DNA of 64,000 nucleotides. It comes from HGM04593 sp045591315. Its GTDB lineage: Bacteria; Bacteroidota; Bacteroidia; Bacteroidales; Bacteroidaceae. Positions within the stretch are counted from its first letter, which is position 1. Every line of letters starts with the position of its first letter. The notes under the pieces were generated by a model. That model did not search any database, was not told the DNA's origin, and saw nothing but the letters and a program-made list of their open reading frames with translations. A program made the position numbers and the translations under genes. Positions 42,823-51,422 of this stretch are shown piece after piece. The stretch lies in NCBI GenBank assembly GCA_045591315.1, contig JAZNSN010000081.1, forward strand, positions 178,494 to 242,493, read 5' to 3'.

Positions 42823-43160
42823 TTTGTCATTCTATATTTGCATTGTCATTGACTCGTTTTGCCTTTCGTGCACCGCAGGGCATCACTTTTAGCGATGCTG
42901 CCTGCGACGTTCACTGCAAAACTCGTCGATAACAAAACTGTGTTTTGTCATTCTATATTTGCACTGTCATTGACTCGTTTTGCCTTTCGTGCACCGCAGG
43001 GCATCACTTTCAGCGATGCTGCCTGCGACGTTCACTGCAAAACTCGTCGATAACAAAATAAAGGGGTCATTGACTCGTTTTGCCTTTCGCAACCCAAACG
43101 GTATAACCTACGGCTATGCGACGTTTGACCTGTTGCTGCAAAACTCGTCGATAACAAAAC
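42823..43160. repeat. Three-copy hairpin repeat array (period 121, then 100)
   Basis: Copy 1 (42823-42943) and copy 2 (42944-43058) are almost identical; copy 3 (43067-43160) keeps both ends but has a different centre. Each copy opens with TCATTGACTCGTTTTGCC and closes with GCAAAACTCGTCGATAAC, so GTTTTGC and GCAAAAC form an outer stem; in copies 1 and 2 GCAGGGCATC pairs with GATGCTGCCTGC inside. Copies 1 and 2 are also preceded by TATATTTG, a match to the -7 promoter consensus. Confidence 0.9.
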
Positions 43161-43275
43161 CATGTTTTGTTCATTCCGAACCGAAGGGAGGAATCTCAAA
43201 ACCGCGAACAGAGATTTTTCCGGGCAAGCCCTCAACAACACGTTTCCGTTGCTATGCTCTGTATATTACAGATGT

Positions 43276-43303
43276 AAAAAAAGGACGGCATAACCGTCCT
43301 TTT
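43276..43303 (-). terminator. Terminator of the SusCD-TlpA locus
   Basis: AAAGGACGG (43280-43288) pairs with CCGTCCTTT (43294-43302); on the minus strand it is followed by a seven-T run. It lies 20 bases past the last TlpA-like gene. Confidence 0.88.
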
Positions 43304-43322
43304 ATCATATAAATAACTCTTT

Positions 43323-44486
43323 TTATTCTTCTTGGTCAAGGTAGTAGAGGTCGCCCGACATTATCTGCTTGACACGCATAATCACTTCGTCGTTTTCCAA
43401 ATTGAGCGATACTGCACGTCCTTCCGGCTCAATGAGAACAATTTTTGGAGTGCTTTCTACCTTGTACAGTTTTGCTGCAGGTGATTCTGCTCCGGCTGCA
43501 TCGCATGCGTGTATCCAGCCCTCAAGGTCTGTTCCGTTGCTCTTGACTGCGTCTTTCCATGCAGCTGCATTGCTGTCAAGAGCAAAACTTACAATTACAA
43601 ACTGGCCGTTGCTGCTCTTGATGGTTTCGTGCAGTTCCTTCATTATTGCAAGCATAGCCGGAGATTTCTCGCAACCGCTTGCCCAGAAGTTAAGTACTAC
43701 ATATTTGCCACGGTAGTCGCTCAAGCATTTCTTCTCGCCACTGAGCAATGGCAGTGTAATGTCAGGCACTTCGTTGCCCACTTTCATGCTGTTCGAAAGC
43801 ACTTTGTTGCGCAACGACAGGTAGTAGGGGTGATTTTCCAATGACACTGCTATTGCTTTTGTCATCTGGTCGGCATAGCCCTCGCTGAGATTCGGCAGCA
43901 ATGTATGTTCAATCTCAAACGGTGTCATCGGAGAAGAGTTATGGTTTATAAGGAATCTTATGGCCTCAGCCTCTGTCTTAATTGCCTCTCTTGCCTTAAT
44001 GCTCTTTACTGCATTCTGGCCTTCGTTGCTCTGCAGCCAATCGCTTCCATTAGCTGCTGCAAGAGCTTCTGTCTGTGTCACAACTCTTTTTTGCCCGGCA
44101 TTTCTGATTGCCATGTATTCTGCGTATGCATCATTGGTCGGGGTGCCTGTAACAGTGCTCTCTTCTGATGCTTCGGCAGAGACTGTGTTTACATTGACCT
44201 CGCCTGGTTCTACAAACAGCCTGATGCCTTTTTCGCCGATGCCTTTTATGGTATATAGCATCACCGGCTCACCGGCTGCAATTTCATGTGTGAAAAGGTA
44301 CTTCCCCTTTTTAACCTTTGATACGGCAACTTCTCTTTCCTGGCCGAACTCATCGGTGATTACAAGGCTGACTTTCTTTATTTTCTTGCCGTCGGCAATG
44401 TTGCCGTTTATTACGCATGTCCCTTGTGCACCGGCCGAAATGCAGGCTGCAACAGCTATTATTGCCGAAAATAATCTCTTTAGCAT
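43323..44486 (-). CDS. TlpA-like thioredoxin-fold protein with single active-site Cys
   Basis: 387 residues, exported (signal peptide LFSAIIAVAACISAGAQ). N-terminal DUF4369-like beta domain (about 20-115), helical linker, then a thioredoxin/TlpA domain (about 235-370; VPDITLPLLSGEKKCLSDYRGKYVVLNFWASGCEKSPA). At the place where its two upstream paralogues have WCAPC or WCGPC, this one has GCEKS: the first Cys is kept, the second and the Trp are lost. Classical dithiol reduction is therefore not possible; a peroxidase-like, mono-thiol or binding role is left open. I start at 44486 (MLKRLFS); an upstream in-frame codon at 44519 would overlap the preceding gene. Last gene of the locus. Confidence 0.85.
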   Translation of the reverse strand: MLKRLFSAIIAVAACISAGAQGTCVINGNIADGKKIKKVSLVITDEFGQEREVAVSKVKKGKYLFTHEIAAGEPVMLYTIKGIGEKGIRLFVEPGEVNVNTVSAEASEESTVTGTPTNDAYAEYMAIRNAGQKRVVTQTEALAAANGSDWLQSNEGQNAVKSIKAREAIKTEAEAIRFLINHNSSPMTPFEIEHTLLPNLSEGYADQMTKAIAVSLENHPYYLSLRNKVLSNSMKVGNEVPDITLPLLSGEKKCLSDYRGKYVVLNFWASGCEKSPAMLAIMKELHETIKSSNGQFVIVSFALDSNAAAWKDAVKSNGTDLEGWIHACDAAGAESPAAKLYKVESTPKIVLIEPEGRAVSLNLENDEVIMRVKQIMSGDLYYLDQEE

Positions 44487-44499
44487 AACTATAATGTTT

Positions 44500-45651
44500 T
44501 TATTTGTCTGCACCGTCAACGATGCCTTTCAGTTTCTTTACCATCTCTTCGCCTCTGAGGCCGAATTCTACGACATTGCCGTCCGGGTCGATGAGTGCAG
44601 TGAACGGTACGCCTTTAACGCTGAAGAACTTTATTCCGTCACTGTTCCAGCCCTTAAGCGTCGATATGTGTACCCAGTTCTTGTGTGTAAGCTGGTTCTT
44701 TGCAATGCAGTTTACCCAGTCGTCCATCTCATTGTCTATCGAGTAGCTCAGCACAACAAGGTTGTCGCTGTTACCGGAGTATGCAAGAGCCTCTTTGAGG
44801 AACGGTATCTCGCGGCGGCATGGTGCACACCAGCTTGCCCAGAAGTCTATGAACACATACTTGCCCTTGAAATCGGAAAGTGAAAGCTCCTTGCCATCGG
44901 GAGTGCGTCCGTTGATGTCCGGAGCCGGAGAACCTTCCTTGAGGTTGGCCGAACGAATCTCGTTGACCAGCTCCTTGTACATTGTCTGCTTATGCAGTTC
45001 CTGTGGAACGGCATCAAGGAACTTCTGTATCATCTCAGTGGTGAATGTTGGGAGCATGGCATATTTTATTATATACAATGCTACCGGTGAGTCGATGTGC
45101 TGGTATATGAAGTCCATGATAGCTACCTTGAAGTGCATGTTGTTCACATAGAAGGTCGGTGATGTGTACTTCATTTCTGCATCGGGCTTCCCCTTGACAT
45201 CTTGGGGCAAGGTTTCGTATGCAGTTCTCATGCGTGCCTTGCTTTCGTTGATACATCGGTTGTTCAGGTCGATATAGGCCTGGTAGAGGTCGTTGCAAGG
45301 GGTGCCGCCGGTTTTGGCTGCTACCGGGTATGCTGCATCGAACGGGCCTACTGTAATTTCACCCTCTTCAAGGAAGAACTGTATTCCACCGTTGTCGAAG
45401 CCTGTTATGTTGCACAGCGTAAGCTCTTCTGGGGCAGTGCCCTCGAAAATAAATTTGCCTTCCTTGACAGGTGAAGCTGCTATCACAGTCTGTACACCAT
45501 CAACAAGCAACTCAAGCCTGACTTCCTTGACAGAATCATTGCTGTAACATAGCTTGTTGCTGGCCATTTCGCCTTTTATGACGAATTTCCTCTCTTGTGC
45601 AGTGCCGAGTGCTGCAAAGGCCAGCAATGTCAATACTAATAACTTTCTCAT
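44500..45651 (-). CDS. TlpA family thiol-disulfide oxidoreductase with DUF4369-like N-terminus
   Basis: 383 residues with a signal peptide (LLVLTLLAFAALGTAQ). DUF4369-like N-terminal domain (EVRLELLVDGVQ, EGKFIFEGTAPEE), helical middle, then the thioredoxin domain with DFWASWCAPCRREIP: a complete CxxC. Such proteins keep periplasmic thiols reduced or act on imported substrates. Middle of three tandem paralogues (gaps 11-13 bases). Confidence 0.9.
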   Translation of the reverse strand: MRKLLVLTLLAFAALGTAQERKFVIKGEMASNKLCYSNDSVKEVRLELLVDGVQTVIAASPVKEGKFIFEGTAPEELTLCNITGFDNGGIQFFLEEGEITVGPFDAAYPVAAKTGGTPCNDLYQAYIDLNNRCINESKARMRTAYETLPQDVKGKPDAEMKYTSPTFYVNNMHFKVAIMDFIYQHIDSPVALYIIKYAMLPTFTTEMIQKFLDAVPQELHKQTMYKELVNEIRSANLKEGSPAPDINGRTPDGKELSLSDFKGKYVFIDFWASWCAPCRREIPFLKEALAYSGNSDNLVVLSYSIDNEMDDWVNCIAKNQLTHKNWVHISTLKGWNSDGIKFFSVKGVPFTALIDPDGNVVEFGLRGEEMVKKLKGIVDGADK

Positions 45652-45662
45652 TGTGTATGGTT

Positions 45663-46763
45663 TTAATTTAGGTTCTCCTGCAGGAATGCTCTCAGCTGTT
45701 CACCGCGAAGCCCTGTTGCTATTATATTGTTGTTCTCGTTGAGTATGAAGAGCGACGGTACTCCGCTCACGTTGTAGAGGCGTATTGTCTCGCACTCCCA
45801 TCCTTTGAGCGAAGATACATTTATCCAGCCCAGTCCGTCCTTCTCTATAGCCTTTTCCCAGGCACTCTTGCTGGTATCGAGCGAGACACCGATAATCTCA
45901 AGGCCCTTTTCGTGGAACTCCTCATAGAGCTTCTTGAGTGCAGGGTTGTTTAAGCGGCACGGTCCGCACCAGCTTGCCCAGAAATCAATAATCTTAATCT
46001 TGCCCTTTACGCTGCTCATCGTTATTGGGTTGCCGTTGATGTCGGGGAGTGTAAAGTCCGGTGCATCGGCTCCCTGGTCTGTCTTTTCCATGCGTTCTAT
46101 ACGTTCCTTTATTATGCGTCCGAACTGGGAGGTCTTGGCTCCGTCTCCCAAAGCGGCATACATGCTACGTGTCTCTTTGAGACCTGCGTCGCGCATTAAG
46201 ATGTTGGAATATACGGTATATGCCGTTATAACGTTGTCGTTGTTGCCGAGGAAACTGTCGGTAATCTCACGCAACTTTTCCTGCTCGCGTTGCAAGGTGT
46301 CGTTCACAAGGCTTGCGCTACGCAACTTCCTTGCCTTGCGCATGGCGTCGTAGCGTTCCTGCAGTCCGGATATGACAGTGCGGAGTGAGTCGGAAACCTT
46401 CATGTGGGCTGTATAGCTGTCATTAAGGCTGCCGCCTCTGATGTAGTAGCTTTCATTCTCGCTGAGGCATGCACTGTATGTCACTTCGGGCTCTGCAAAC
46501 AGCGTGAATCCGCCTGAGAAACCTTCTACTACAAGCTGTGCGACAACAGGCTCTTCGGCATTAGCCTTCAACTGGAACTTGCCTTTCTTGAAGTCGCAGA
46601 ATCCCAAGGTGTCGCTCTTCTCCTCCGAGGAGCGTGCAAGCAGGTAGAGACGGCCTTTCTCTATACCTTCAATTTTTCCTTTTATTCTAATCTCGCCTTT
46701 CTGGGCTATTGAGGCTGTTGCGCAGCAAAGTACAAGCAGTGCTGCCAGAACGGTCTTCTTCAT
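45663..46763 (-). CDS. TlpA family thiol-disulfide oxidoreductase with DUF4369-like N-terminus
   Basis: 366 residues, signal peptide (MKKTVLAALLVLCCATASIAQ). DUF4369-like opening (GEIRIKGKIEGIEKGRLYLLA), a charged helical linker (about 115-200), and a thioredoxin domain with DFWASWCGPCRLNNPAL: complete CxxC and the usual VSGVPSLFILNE cis-Pro loop. It starts three bases after the PKD-like lipoprotein gene, so it is expressed with the SusCD locus. Confidence 0.92.
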   Translation of the reverse strand: MKKTVLAALLVLCCATASIAQKGEIRIKGKIEGIEKGRLYLLARSSEEKSDTLGFCDFKKGKFQLKANAEEPVVAQLVVEGFSGGFTLFAEPEVTYSACLSENESYYIRGGSLNDSYTAHMKVSDSLRTVISGLQERYDAMRKARKLRSASLVNDTLQREQEKLREITDSFLGNNDNVITAYTVYSNILMRDAGLKETRSMYAALGDGAKTSQFGRIIKERIERMEKTDQGADAPDFTLPDINGNPITMSSVKGKIKIIDFWASWCGPCRLNNPALKKLYEEFHEKGLEIIGVSLDTSKSAWEKAIEKDGLGWINVSSLKGWECETIRLYNVSGVPSLFILNENNNIIATGLRGEQLRAFLQENLN

Positions 46764-46766
46764 AAT

Positions 46767-48485
46767 TTAATAGATTACTTTGTAAACGTAGTCATTCACA
46801 AACTGGATATCAATGATTTCACCCCATAGGTTGCCTTCGTTGTCTTTCTCGTACAATATCGGAGCATAACCGTTATCGACGTCTGCTGCTGTATTAAACT
46901 TTATTTCAGCTATGGCACCATTCGAACCGTTGAATAGAACAATATTCATATAAAGGCCTAAGTCGTCATTGAATAGCGAGTTGTCCTCTGTACGGAATTT
47001 TATTTTGGTTACATCATACCCTATCGGTGCTTCATAGACAGCATGTCTGTCTCCATTTGAGACATTGTAGCGGTAAACGGTATTTCCCTCGGCAAAGAAG
47101 AGGTTGGATGTCGTGAACCAGGAGTTGTATGTTATGGTTGACATGTCGGTAGGAGTCAGGCCGCTGAGTCTCTTCTCGCTGTTGATTGTGTATGCCGAAA
47201 GCTTTTCTTCGTTCTCGCCGCTTCTTTGCTTTGCCTTGCTGCCGTCTCCGATATCCTGCATGAGGAGTTCGTAACGGTAATAGTTGCCGGTTGCTTCGTC
47301 CTTGAATATGAAGTATGCGTTCTGCTGGTCGTAGTTGTCACGGTAATTGATATATCCCATTACAGCTGTCATGTCGGCCGGTGATTTCTGCAGTCCGATG
47401 AATTTTACATTGGCATCGAGAAGAGGGCTCATAGATACATAACTGGGCTTTATGGAATTCGCCTCATCTATAGCAAATCCGGGGTCTTGTTTTGCTGCAT
47501 AAAGGAAACGTCCGTTCTTTGCATCCCACATTAGGAAACGGTTGTGGGTGATTGTCGCTGCCGTAATCTCATAGTCGCTCTGGTGCAGCAGGTCCGGGTC
47601 GTTCTCGCATGCAAGTCCCGGCTTGTATAGGGCGTGTATGTAGTTTCCTACATATACTTCGCCGTTGTCGGATAGAACGACCTTGCATAGTGTGTAGTTT
47701 GAAGGGTCTCCGGTCTGTACAGTTTTCTTGTATGAGAAATTCGGGCTTTCGGCCTTGAATATTTGCGGTGATGTGTACTTTACATTCATACCATGAGGGT
47801 TGTAGGCTCTTGTCTCTCCATTGCTGCCGTAGATTGTCAGCGTACTGGTTACTGCGATGTTTGAGAGATCCTCCGGTATATTCATGAAGGTTGAATATCC
47901 GAAACCGGTTGCATTCTCATAGTAGTTGTTATCCTTGGTCACAGACTTTACATCGGTATATATGTTCGTTTCATTGCCAATGACCTCAATGTTGCCTATC
48001 TTTCGGCTGCCCTCCTTGCCGTGCATGACAAACAGGCTGTTCTTGAATACAGGACGTGTGTTTATCTTGAATGCAGAGTAGTGTGTCAGGTCGGTACTCC
48101 TGTCATATATATGCAGGAATATGTCGTAGGACATGGCTTTCCCGACAGGCAGATTGAATTCAAGGTAGCCTTTAGTACGAATCGTGTCCTTTACGTTCTT
48201 GCCGTCTTTATCGGCAAATGACCTGCACCAGTAGAATTCGAGGTCGTCAAGGTTATCGGCGAGCGATTGCTCTACAATAGCTTCGACACGACGTGTGCTG
48301 TTTTCTTCTTCCAGAGCCTGTTGCACTTCGATGACATCTCCCTCGGCCGATTTCACTACCGATGGTGAGAATGTGACTGACATTATCTTGTTCATAGAAT
48401 CCAATGTGTAGTCGTAGTTGCCTTTGTCGTCGTAGCAACCGGCCAGCACGAGAACAAACAATAGAAGTGATGATATCTTTTTCAT
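46767..48485 (-). CDS. PKD-like family lipoprotein of a SusCD locus
   Basis: 572 residues, lipobox LVLAGCYDD with Cys17. The sequence (GNYDYTLDSMNKIMSV opening, FLHIYDRSTDLTHYSAFKIN, then a long beta-rich body) fits the Bacteroidota PKD-like lipoprotein family that accompanies SusC/SusD pairs with DUF4843. The C-terminal two thirds (residues ~170-570) resemble a beta propeller (FLMWDAKNGRFLYAAK, SNLFFAEGNTVYRYNV). Probable outer-membrane or surface accessory binding protein; ligand unknown. Confidence 0.82.
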   Translation of the reverse strand: MKKISSLLLFVLVLAGCYDDKGNYDYTLDSMNKIMSVTFSPSVVKSAEGDVIEVQQALEEENSTRRVEAIVEQSLADNLDDLEFYWCRSFADKDGKNVKDTIRTKGYLEFNLPVGKAMSYDIFLHIYDRSTDLTHYSAFKINTRPVFKNSLFVMHGKEGSRKIGNIEVIGNETNIYTDVKSVTKDNNYYENATGFGYSTFMNIPEDLSNIAVTSTLTIYGSNGETRAYNPHGMNVKYTSPQIFKAESPNFSYKKTVQTGDPSNYTLCKVVLSDNGEVYVGNYIHALYKPGLACENDPDLLHQSDYEITAATITHNRFLMWDAKNGRFLYAAKQDPGFAIDEANSIKPSYVSMSPLLDANVKFIGLQKSPADMTAVMGYINYRDNYDQQNAYFIFKDEATGNYYRYELLMQDIGDGSKAKQRSGENEEKLSAYTINSEKRLSGLTPTDMSTITYNSWFTTSNLFFAEGNTVYRYNVSNGDRHAVYEAPIGYDVTKIKFRTEDNSLFNDDLGLYMNIVLFNGSNGAIAEIKFNTAADVDNGYAPILYEKDNEGNLWGEIIDIQFVNDYVYKVIY

Positions 48486-48540
48486 ATTATTCCATTTCGA
48501 TGATTGTTGATACTTTCTGTTCTTGTAGATGAACAGCCTT

Positions 48541-49890
48541 TTAGTCGAGTTCTACATCCGGGATGTCATATCTTCTTGATTCCGGGCGCTTGTCATTTGC
48601 TGCCTTTATGATACGGTAACACTCCTTGAGACGCTCTTCGCCCGAAAGCTGCTTCTTGCCGAACGGTGATTCGTCCCAAACGTATCTGTTGTTTGCCTTG
48701 TCATATATAAACGGGAGTATTGATGCTGCAATGAAGTTCCCGGCACCATCATCCTTCATCATTGTCTTCAGCATGAACTGGTACTTGTCGTCTTTGTATT
48801 CTCCGAAGTACTTCCTTGCAATTTCGGCTGTTCCCAGTCCGTTCGGGTCCTCCCACCAGTACGGTATTCTCATCCTGTAGTTCGCATTGTTCTTCATCTC
48901 TACCCAGAACATATTCTTGTATTCCGAAATCGGGCAGCCGTTCAATGCGTAGTTGTAATACTCGTTCAGCATGTCATATACATCGTTCTTGTGGAAGTTG
49001 TCTGCTTCATCCTGCATCTTCTGTATCGCATCCTCGCTTGAATATAGCAATGCGATGTCTCTGGTGTTGGAACCGCCGAGCATAGTCGTAAAGCGGCAGA
49101 ACTTGTTAGCTCTGAATGTGCCCAGATATTGTTCATAATCTTTCCAGAAGTACGGAATTGTATAGTCGGGACGCTCGGTTTCTGCAATTATAGGAAAATC
49201 GACTTCAATGGGTTCTGCCGGTTCGTTCGCAAGCAATGCATTTACAGCGCTTACGTTGAGGGCTATGATAGAGTCGAACACATGAGCTCCCATATTATTG
49301 TCGTAAAGAACCGTGTAGAACTGGTCGTTTCCGGTGTGATTGGCAAGGAATATTTGCTTCTCCTTACTCCAATCTCCCAGGTATGTATCTACGTGGCTAT
49401 ACCATACTGCAGGCTTGCTGTACGATTCTGTTACATACAGGTTTATTTCGTTCTTTCCGTTTAATCCGGTACCGATGTCTCCGCTGCCGTCAAGGTATAT
49501 GCATACGGCATATACAGAATCTTTTATCTCAGGGCGCTTTACCTTAACTATAATCTCCTTCTCGTACTCGTCCTTGCCGAATACAGCCTTCTCTATGGCA
49601 ACCTGAGCCAGCATATACCCTTCCACTTCCTTTGTCTTTACCGACAGTGTGCGGTTTTCTGTCTCCAGATAACCGAGCAGCTTTACCTTTAATGCGACGG
49701 AGACTGTATCGGGGTTCCCGACTATGTGGTCACAGAAGTTGATCTGCTTGTTGAAATCAGCTCCATATTCATAGTCGAAATAGGCTCCGTTCGCGCTTTT
49801 GTCAAACAAATCGGGCTCGTTTTCATCACAGGCTGCAAACACAAGTGTGAGGCATAGTAGCCAAACTATATAGTCAATACTCTTTTTCAT
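48541..49890 (-). CDS. DUF4843 domain lipoprotein
   Basis: 449 residues, lipobox LVFAACDEN with Cys21. The segment GAYFDYEYGADFNKQINFCDH and the conserved beta pattern VSVALKVKLLGYLE identify DUF4843, a family found downstream of SusD in Bacteroidota loci. Function unknown; likely a surface lipoprotein of the uptake complex. 86 bases separate it from SusD and 55 from the PKD-like gene. Confidence 0.85.
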   Translation of the reverse strand: MKKSIDYIVWLLCLTLVFAACDENEPDLFDKSANGAYFDYEYGADFNKQINFCDHIVGNPDTVSVALKVKLLGYLETENRTLSVKTKEVEGYMLAQVAIEKAVFGKDEYEKEIIVKVKRPEIKDSVYAVCIYLDGSGDIGTGLNGKNEINLYVTESYSKPAVWYSHVDTYLGDWSKEKQIFLANHTGNDQFYTVLYDNNMGAHVFDSIIALNVSAVNALLANEPAEPIEVDFPIIAETERPDYTIPYFWKDYEQYLGTFRANKFCRFTTMLGGSNTRDIALLYSSEDAIQKMQDEADNFHKNDVYDMLNEYYNYALNGCPISEYKNMFWVEMKNNANYRMRIPYWWEDPNGLGTAEIARKYFGEYKDDKYQFMLKTMMKDDGAGNFIAASILPFIYDKANNRYVWDESPFGKKQLSGEERLKECYRIIKAANDKRPESRRYDIPDVELD

Positions 49891-49976
49891 ATAATTAATG
49901 TATCATGTTTGAATGATTATACTCTTGGTGTTATCTCTTCCGTATGTGTGAGGATTTCTATTTCCGGTAATTCGAT

Positions 49977-51395
49977 TTATTCTTCTGACCAGCCGTATTC
50001 AACTTCTGCGTCAGGCAACGGGAATACGAAGTTCTCCTCAACAAGTGTCACTTCGGGAGAGTGTGACAGTTTTCCTGTAATTCCGTGTGTCTTCATGAAC
50101 CAGAAATATTGTCCTTCACCATAGAATTCCTTGCAGAATTCCTTGTTCAGGGCCGCTATGCGCTGTTCCTCTGTGTTGCACGAAACGTCCTTCGATTTGG
50201 AGATACCTCTCTTGTTGCGTACGTTGTTGACATACATAGCTGCTTCCTCGCTGTCTTCGGTGTTCTCGCATGCTATGTAGTACATCTCCGGAAGACGTAT
50301 AAGAGGTATTATCTCATTGTCATTGTCGATGTATTTCAATGATATTGCCATTTGGGACTCGTTGTTCCTGTGGAATGCGGTGCCTTTGGCGCGCATATCT
50401 TCATTTTCGGCACCTATACCCTCATATATTGAGTTAAGTGTCGAGATGTTCAGGTAATATTTGGTGTTCAGTTTATCGCCGATAGCAAAATAGTCGGACA
50501 TGTTGTCCTTAAGCTCGTGCATGTTAAGTCCGCAGATGACTTCCTTAGAGAGTATGGGGTCGTTGTCGTTGCCGTTCTCAAGTGTGAGTCCACACTTCTC
50601 TATAACCATTCTGGCATGCATGGCAGCACTGTCTTTCACGCCTGCATAGCTATAGACGCGCGCTAGCAGGGCGTTGATTGCATGATAGTTGAAGCGGAAG
50701 TGTCTTCCGTCTATGCGGTTGCTCAGGTCCAGGTCCTTTTCGTGGCTCATACATTCCTTGGCCTCCTTAAGGTCATTTATAATGTTGCTTACAATATCCT
50801 TTGCAGGCAGCAGAGGCTGCTTGGAGTGGTCGGCTACAACACGGTAGGGAATGCATTTCATTTCCTTGGCATTGTCTGCTCCTGCATAGTTCATAGGTCC
50901 CCAGCCACGCAACAGGTCGAAGTGCAGGAATGCGCGTAAGGCTAAAGCCTCGCCACGTATCATATTACGTGTTTTTTTGTCGGCTATCACTGCCTCGGCA
51001 TTGGCGTCCCACCATTTCAGCAGATTGTTGGCATTTGCTATAGTGTGGTACTGTGAACGCCAAATGCTTGCAAGCGTTCCTTTGGTGTTGTATGCGCCGC
51101 TTGTTTCTGTGTCGTATATATAGACGCTTTGGCGGCTAGTTGTGCCGTCGGGTATCTTGTCATACATCTGTGCCAGCTGTTCAACAATACCGAAACTGAG
51201 GTTCTTTCCATAGGTGTCCTCTTCGGTCATCGTTATGTACAGACCTGCCAATGCACTCATGAAACCGTTTTCTGTTGTAAACAGTTCTTCTGCCGGGACA
51301 TCGGTGTCGGGTGATATGTCCAGCCAATCGGAACATGAGGGGAGGGTGAACAGAGCTGTCAGGAGTGCTATAAATATATTAGTTGTCTTTTTCAT
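49977..51395 (-). CDS. RagB/SusD family nutrient-uptake lipoprotein
   Basis: 472 residues, lipobox LFTLPSCSDW with Cys21. SusD features: SDWLDISPDTDVPAEELFTTENG opening region, IANANNLLKWWDAN, MIRGEALALRAFLHFDLLRGWGP and a C-terminal PDAEVEYGW close. It is the lid lipoprotein sitting on the SusC barrel and captures the substrate. It lies 27 bases after susC on the same transcript. Confidence 0.95.
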   Translation of the reverse strand: MKKTTNIFIALLTALFTLPSCSDWLDISPDTDVPAEELFTTENGFMSALAGLYITMTEEDTYGKNLSFGIVEQLAQMYDKIPDGTTSRQSVYIYDTETSGAYNTKGTLASIWRSQYHTIANANNLLKWWDANAEAVIADKKTRNMIRGEALALRAFLHFDLLRGWGPMNYAGADNAKEMKCIPYRVVADHSKQPLLPAKDIVSNIINDLKEAKECMSHEKDLDLSNRIDGRHFRFNYHAINALLARVYSYAGVKDSAAMHARMVIEKCGLTLENGNDNDPILSKEVICGLNMHELKDNMSDYFAIGDKLNTKYYLNISTLNSIYEGIGAENEDMRAKGTAFHRNNESQMAISLKYIDNDNEIIPLIRLPEMYYIACENTEDSEEAAMYVNNVRNKRGISKSKDVSCNTEEQRIAALNKEFCKEFYGEGQYFWFMKTHGITGKLSHSPEVTLVEENFVFPLPDAEVEYGWSEE

Positions 51396-51422
51396 GTTTC
51401 TGTTGTCTTTAGTAGGTGTTTT

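Larger units (their letters stand above)
42672..43322. other. 651-base non-coding interval with terminators and repeats
   Basis: Between two convergent genes. Holds a plus-strand terminator (42702-42740), the 121-base repeat array (42823-43160), about 110 bases of unremarkable sequence, and a minus-strand terminator (43276-43303). Open frames inside the array follow the repeats and have no family resemblance. Confidence 0.75.

Noticed and set aside
42823..43160. Possible CRISPR array
   Set aside because: Repeats are ~121 bases and adjacent, with no unique spacers of constant length and no cas genes.
42859..43312. Plus-strand frames of 64 and 110 codons in the repeat array
   Set aside because: They simply read through the repeated units (same phrase twice) and have no start signals; better explained as non-coding repeats.
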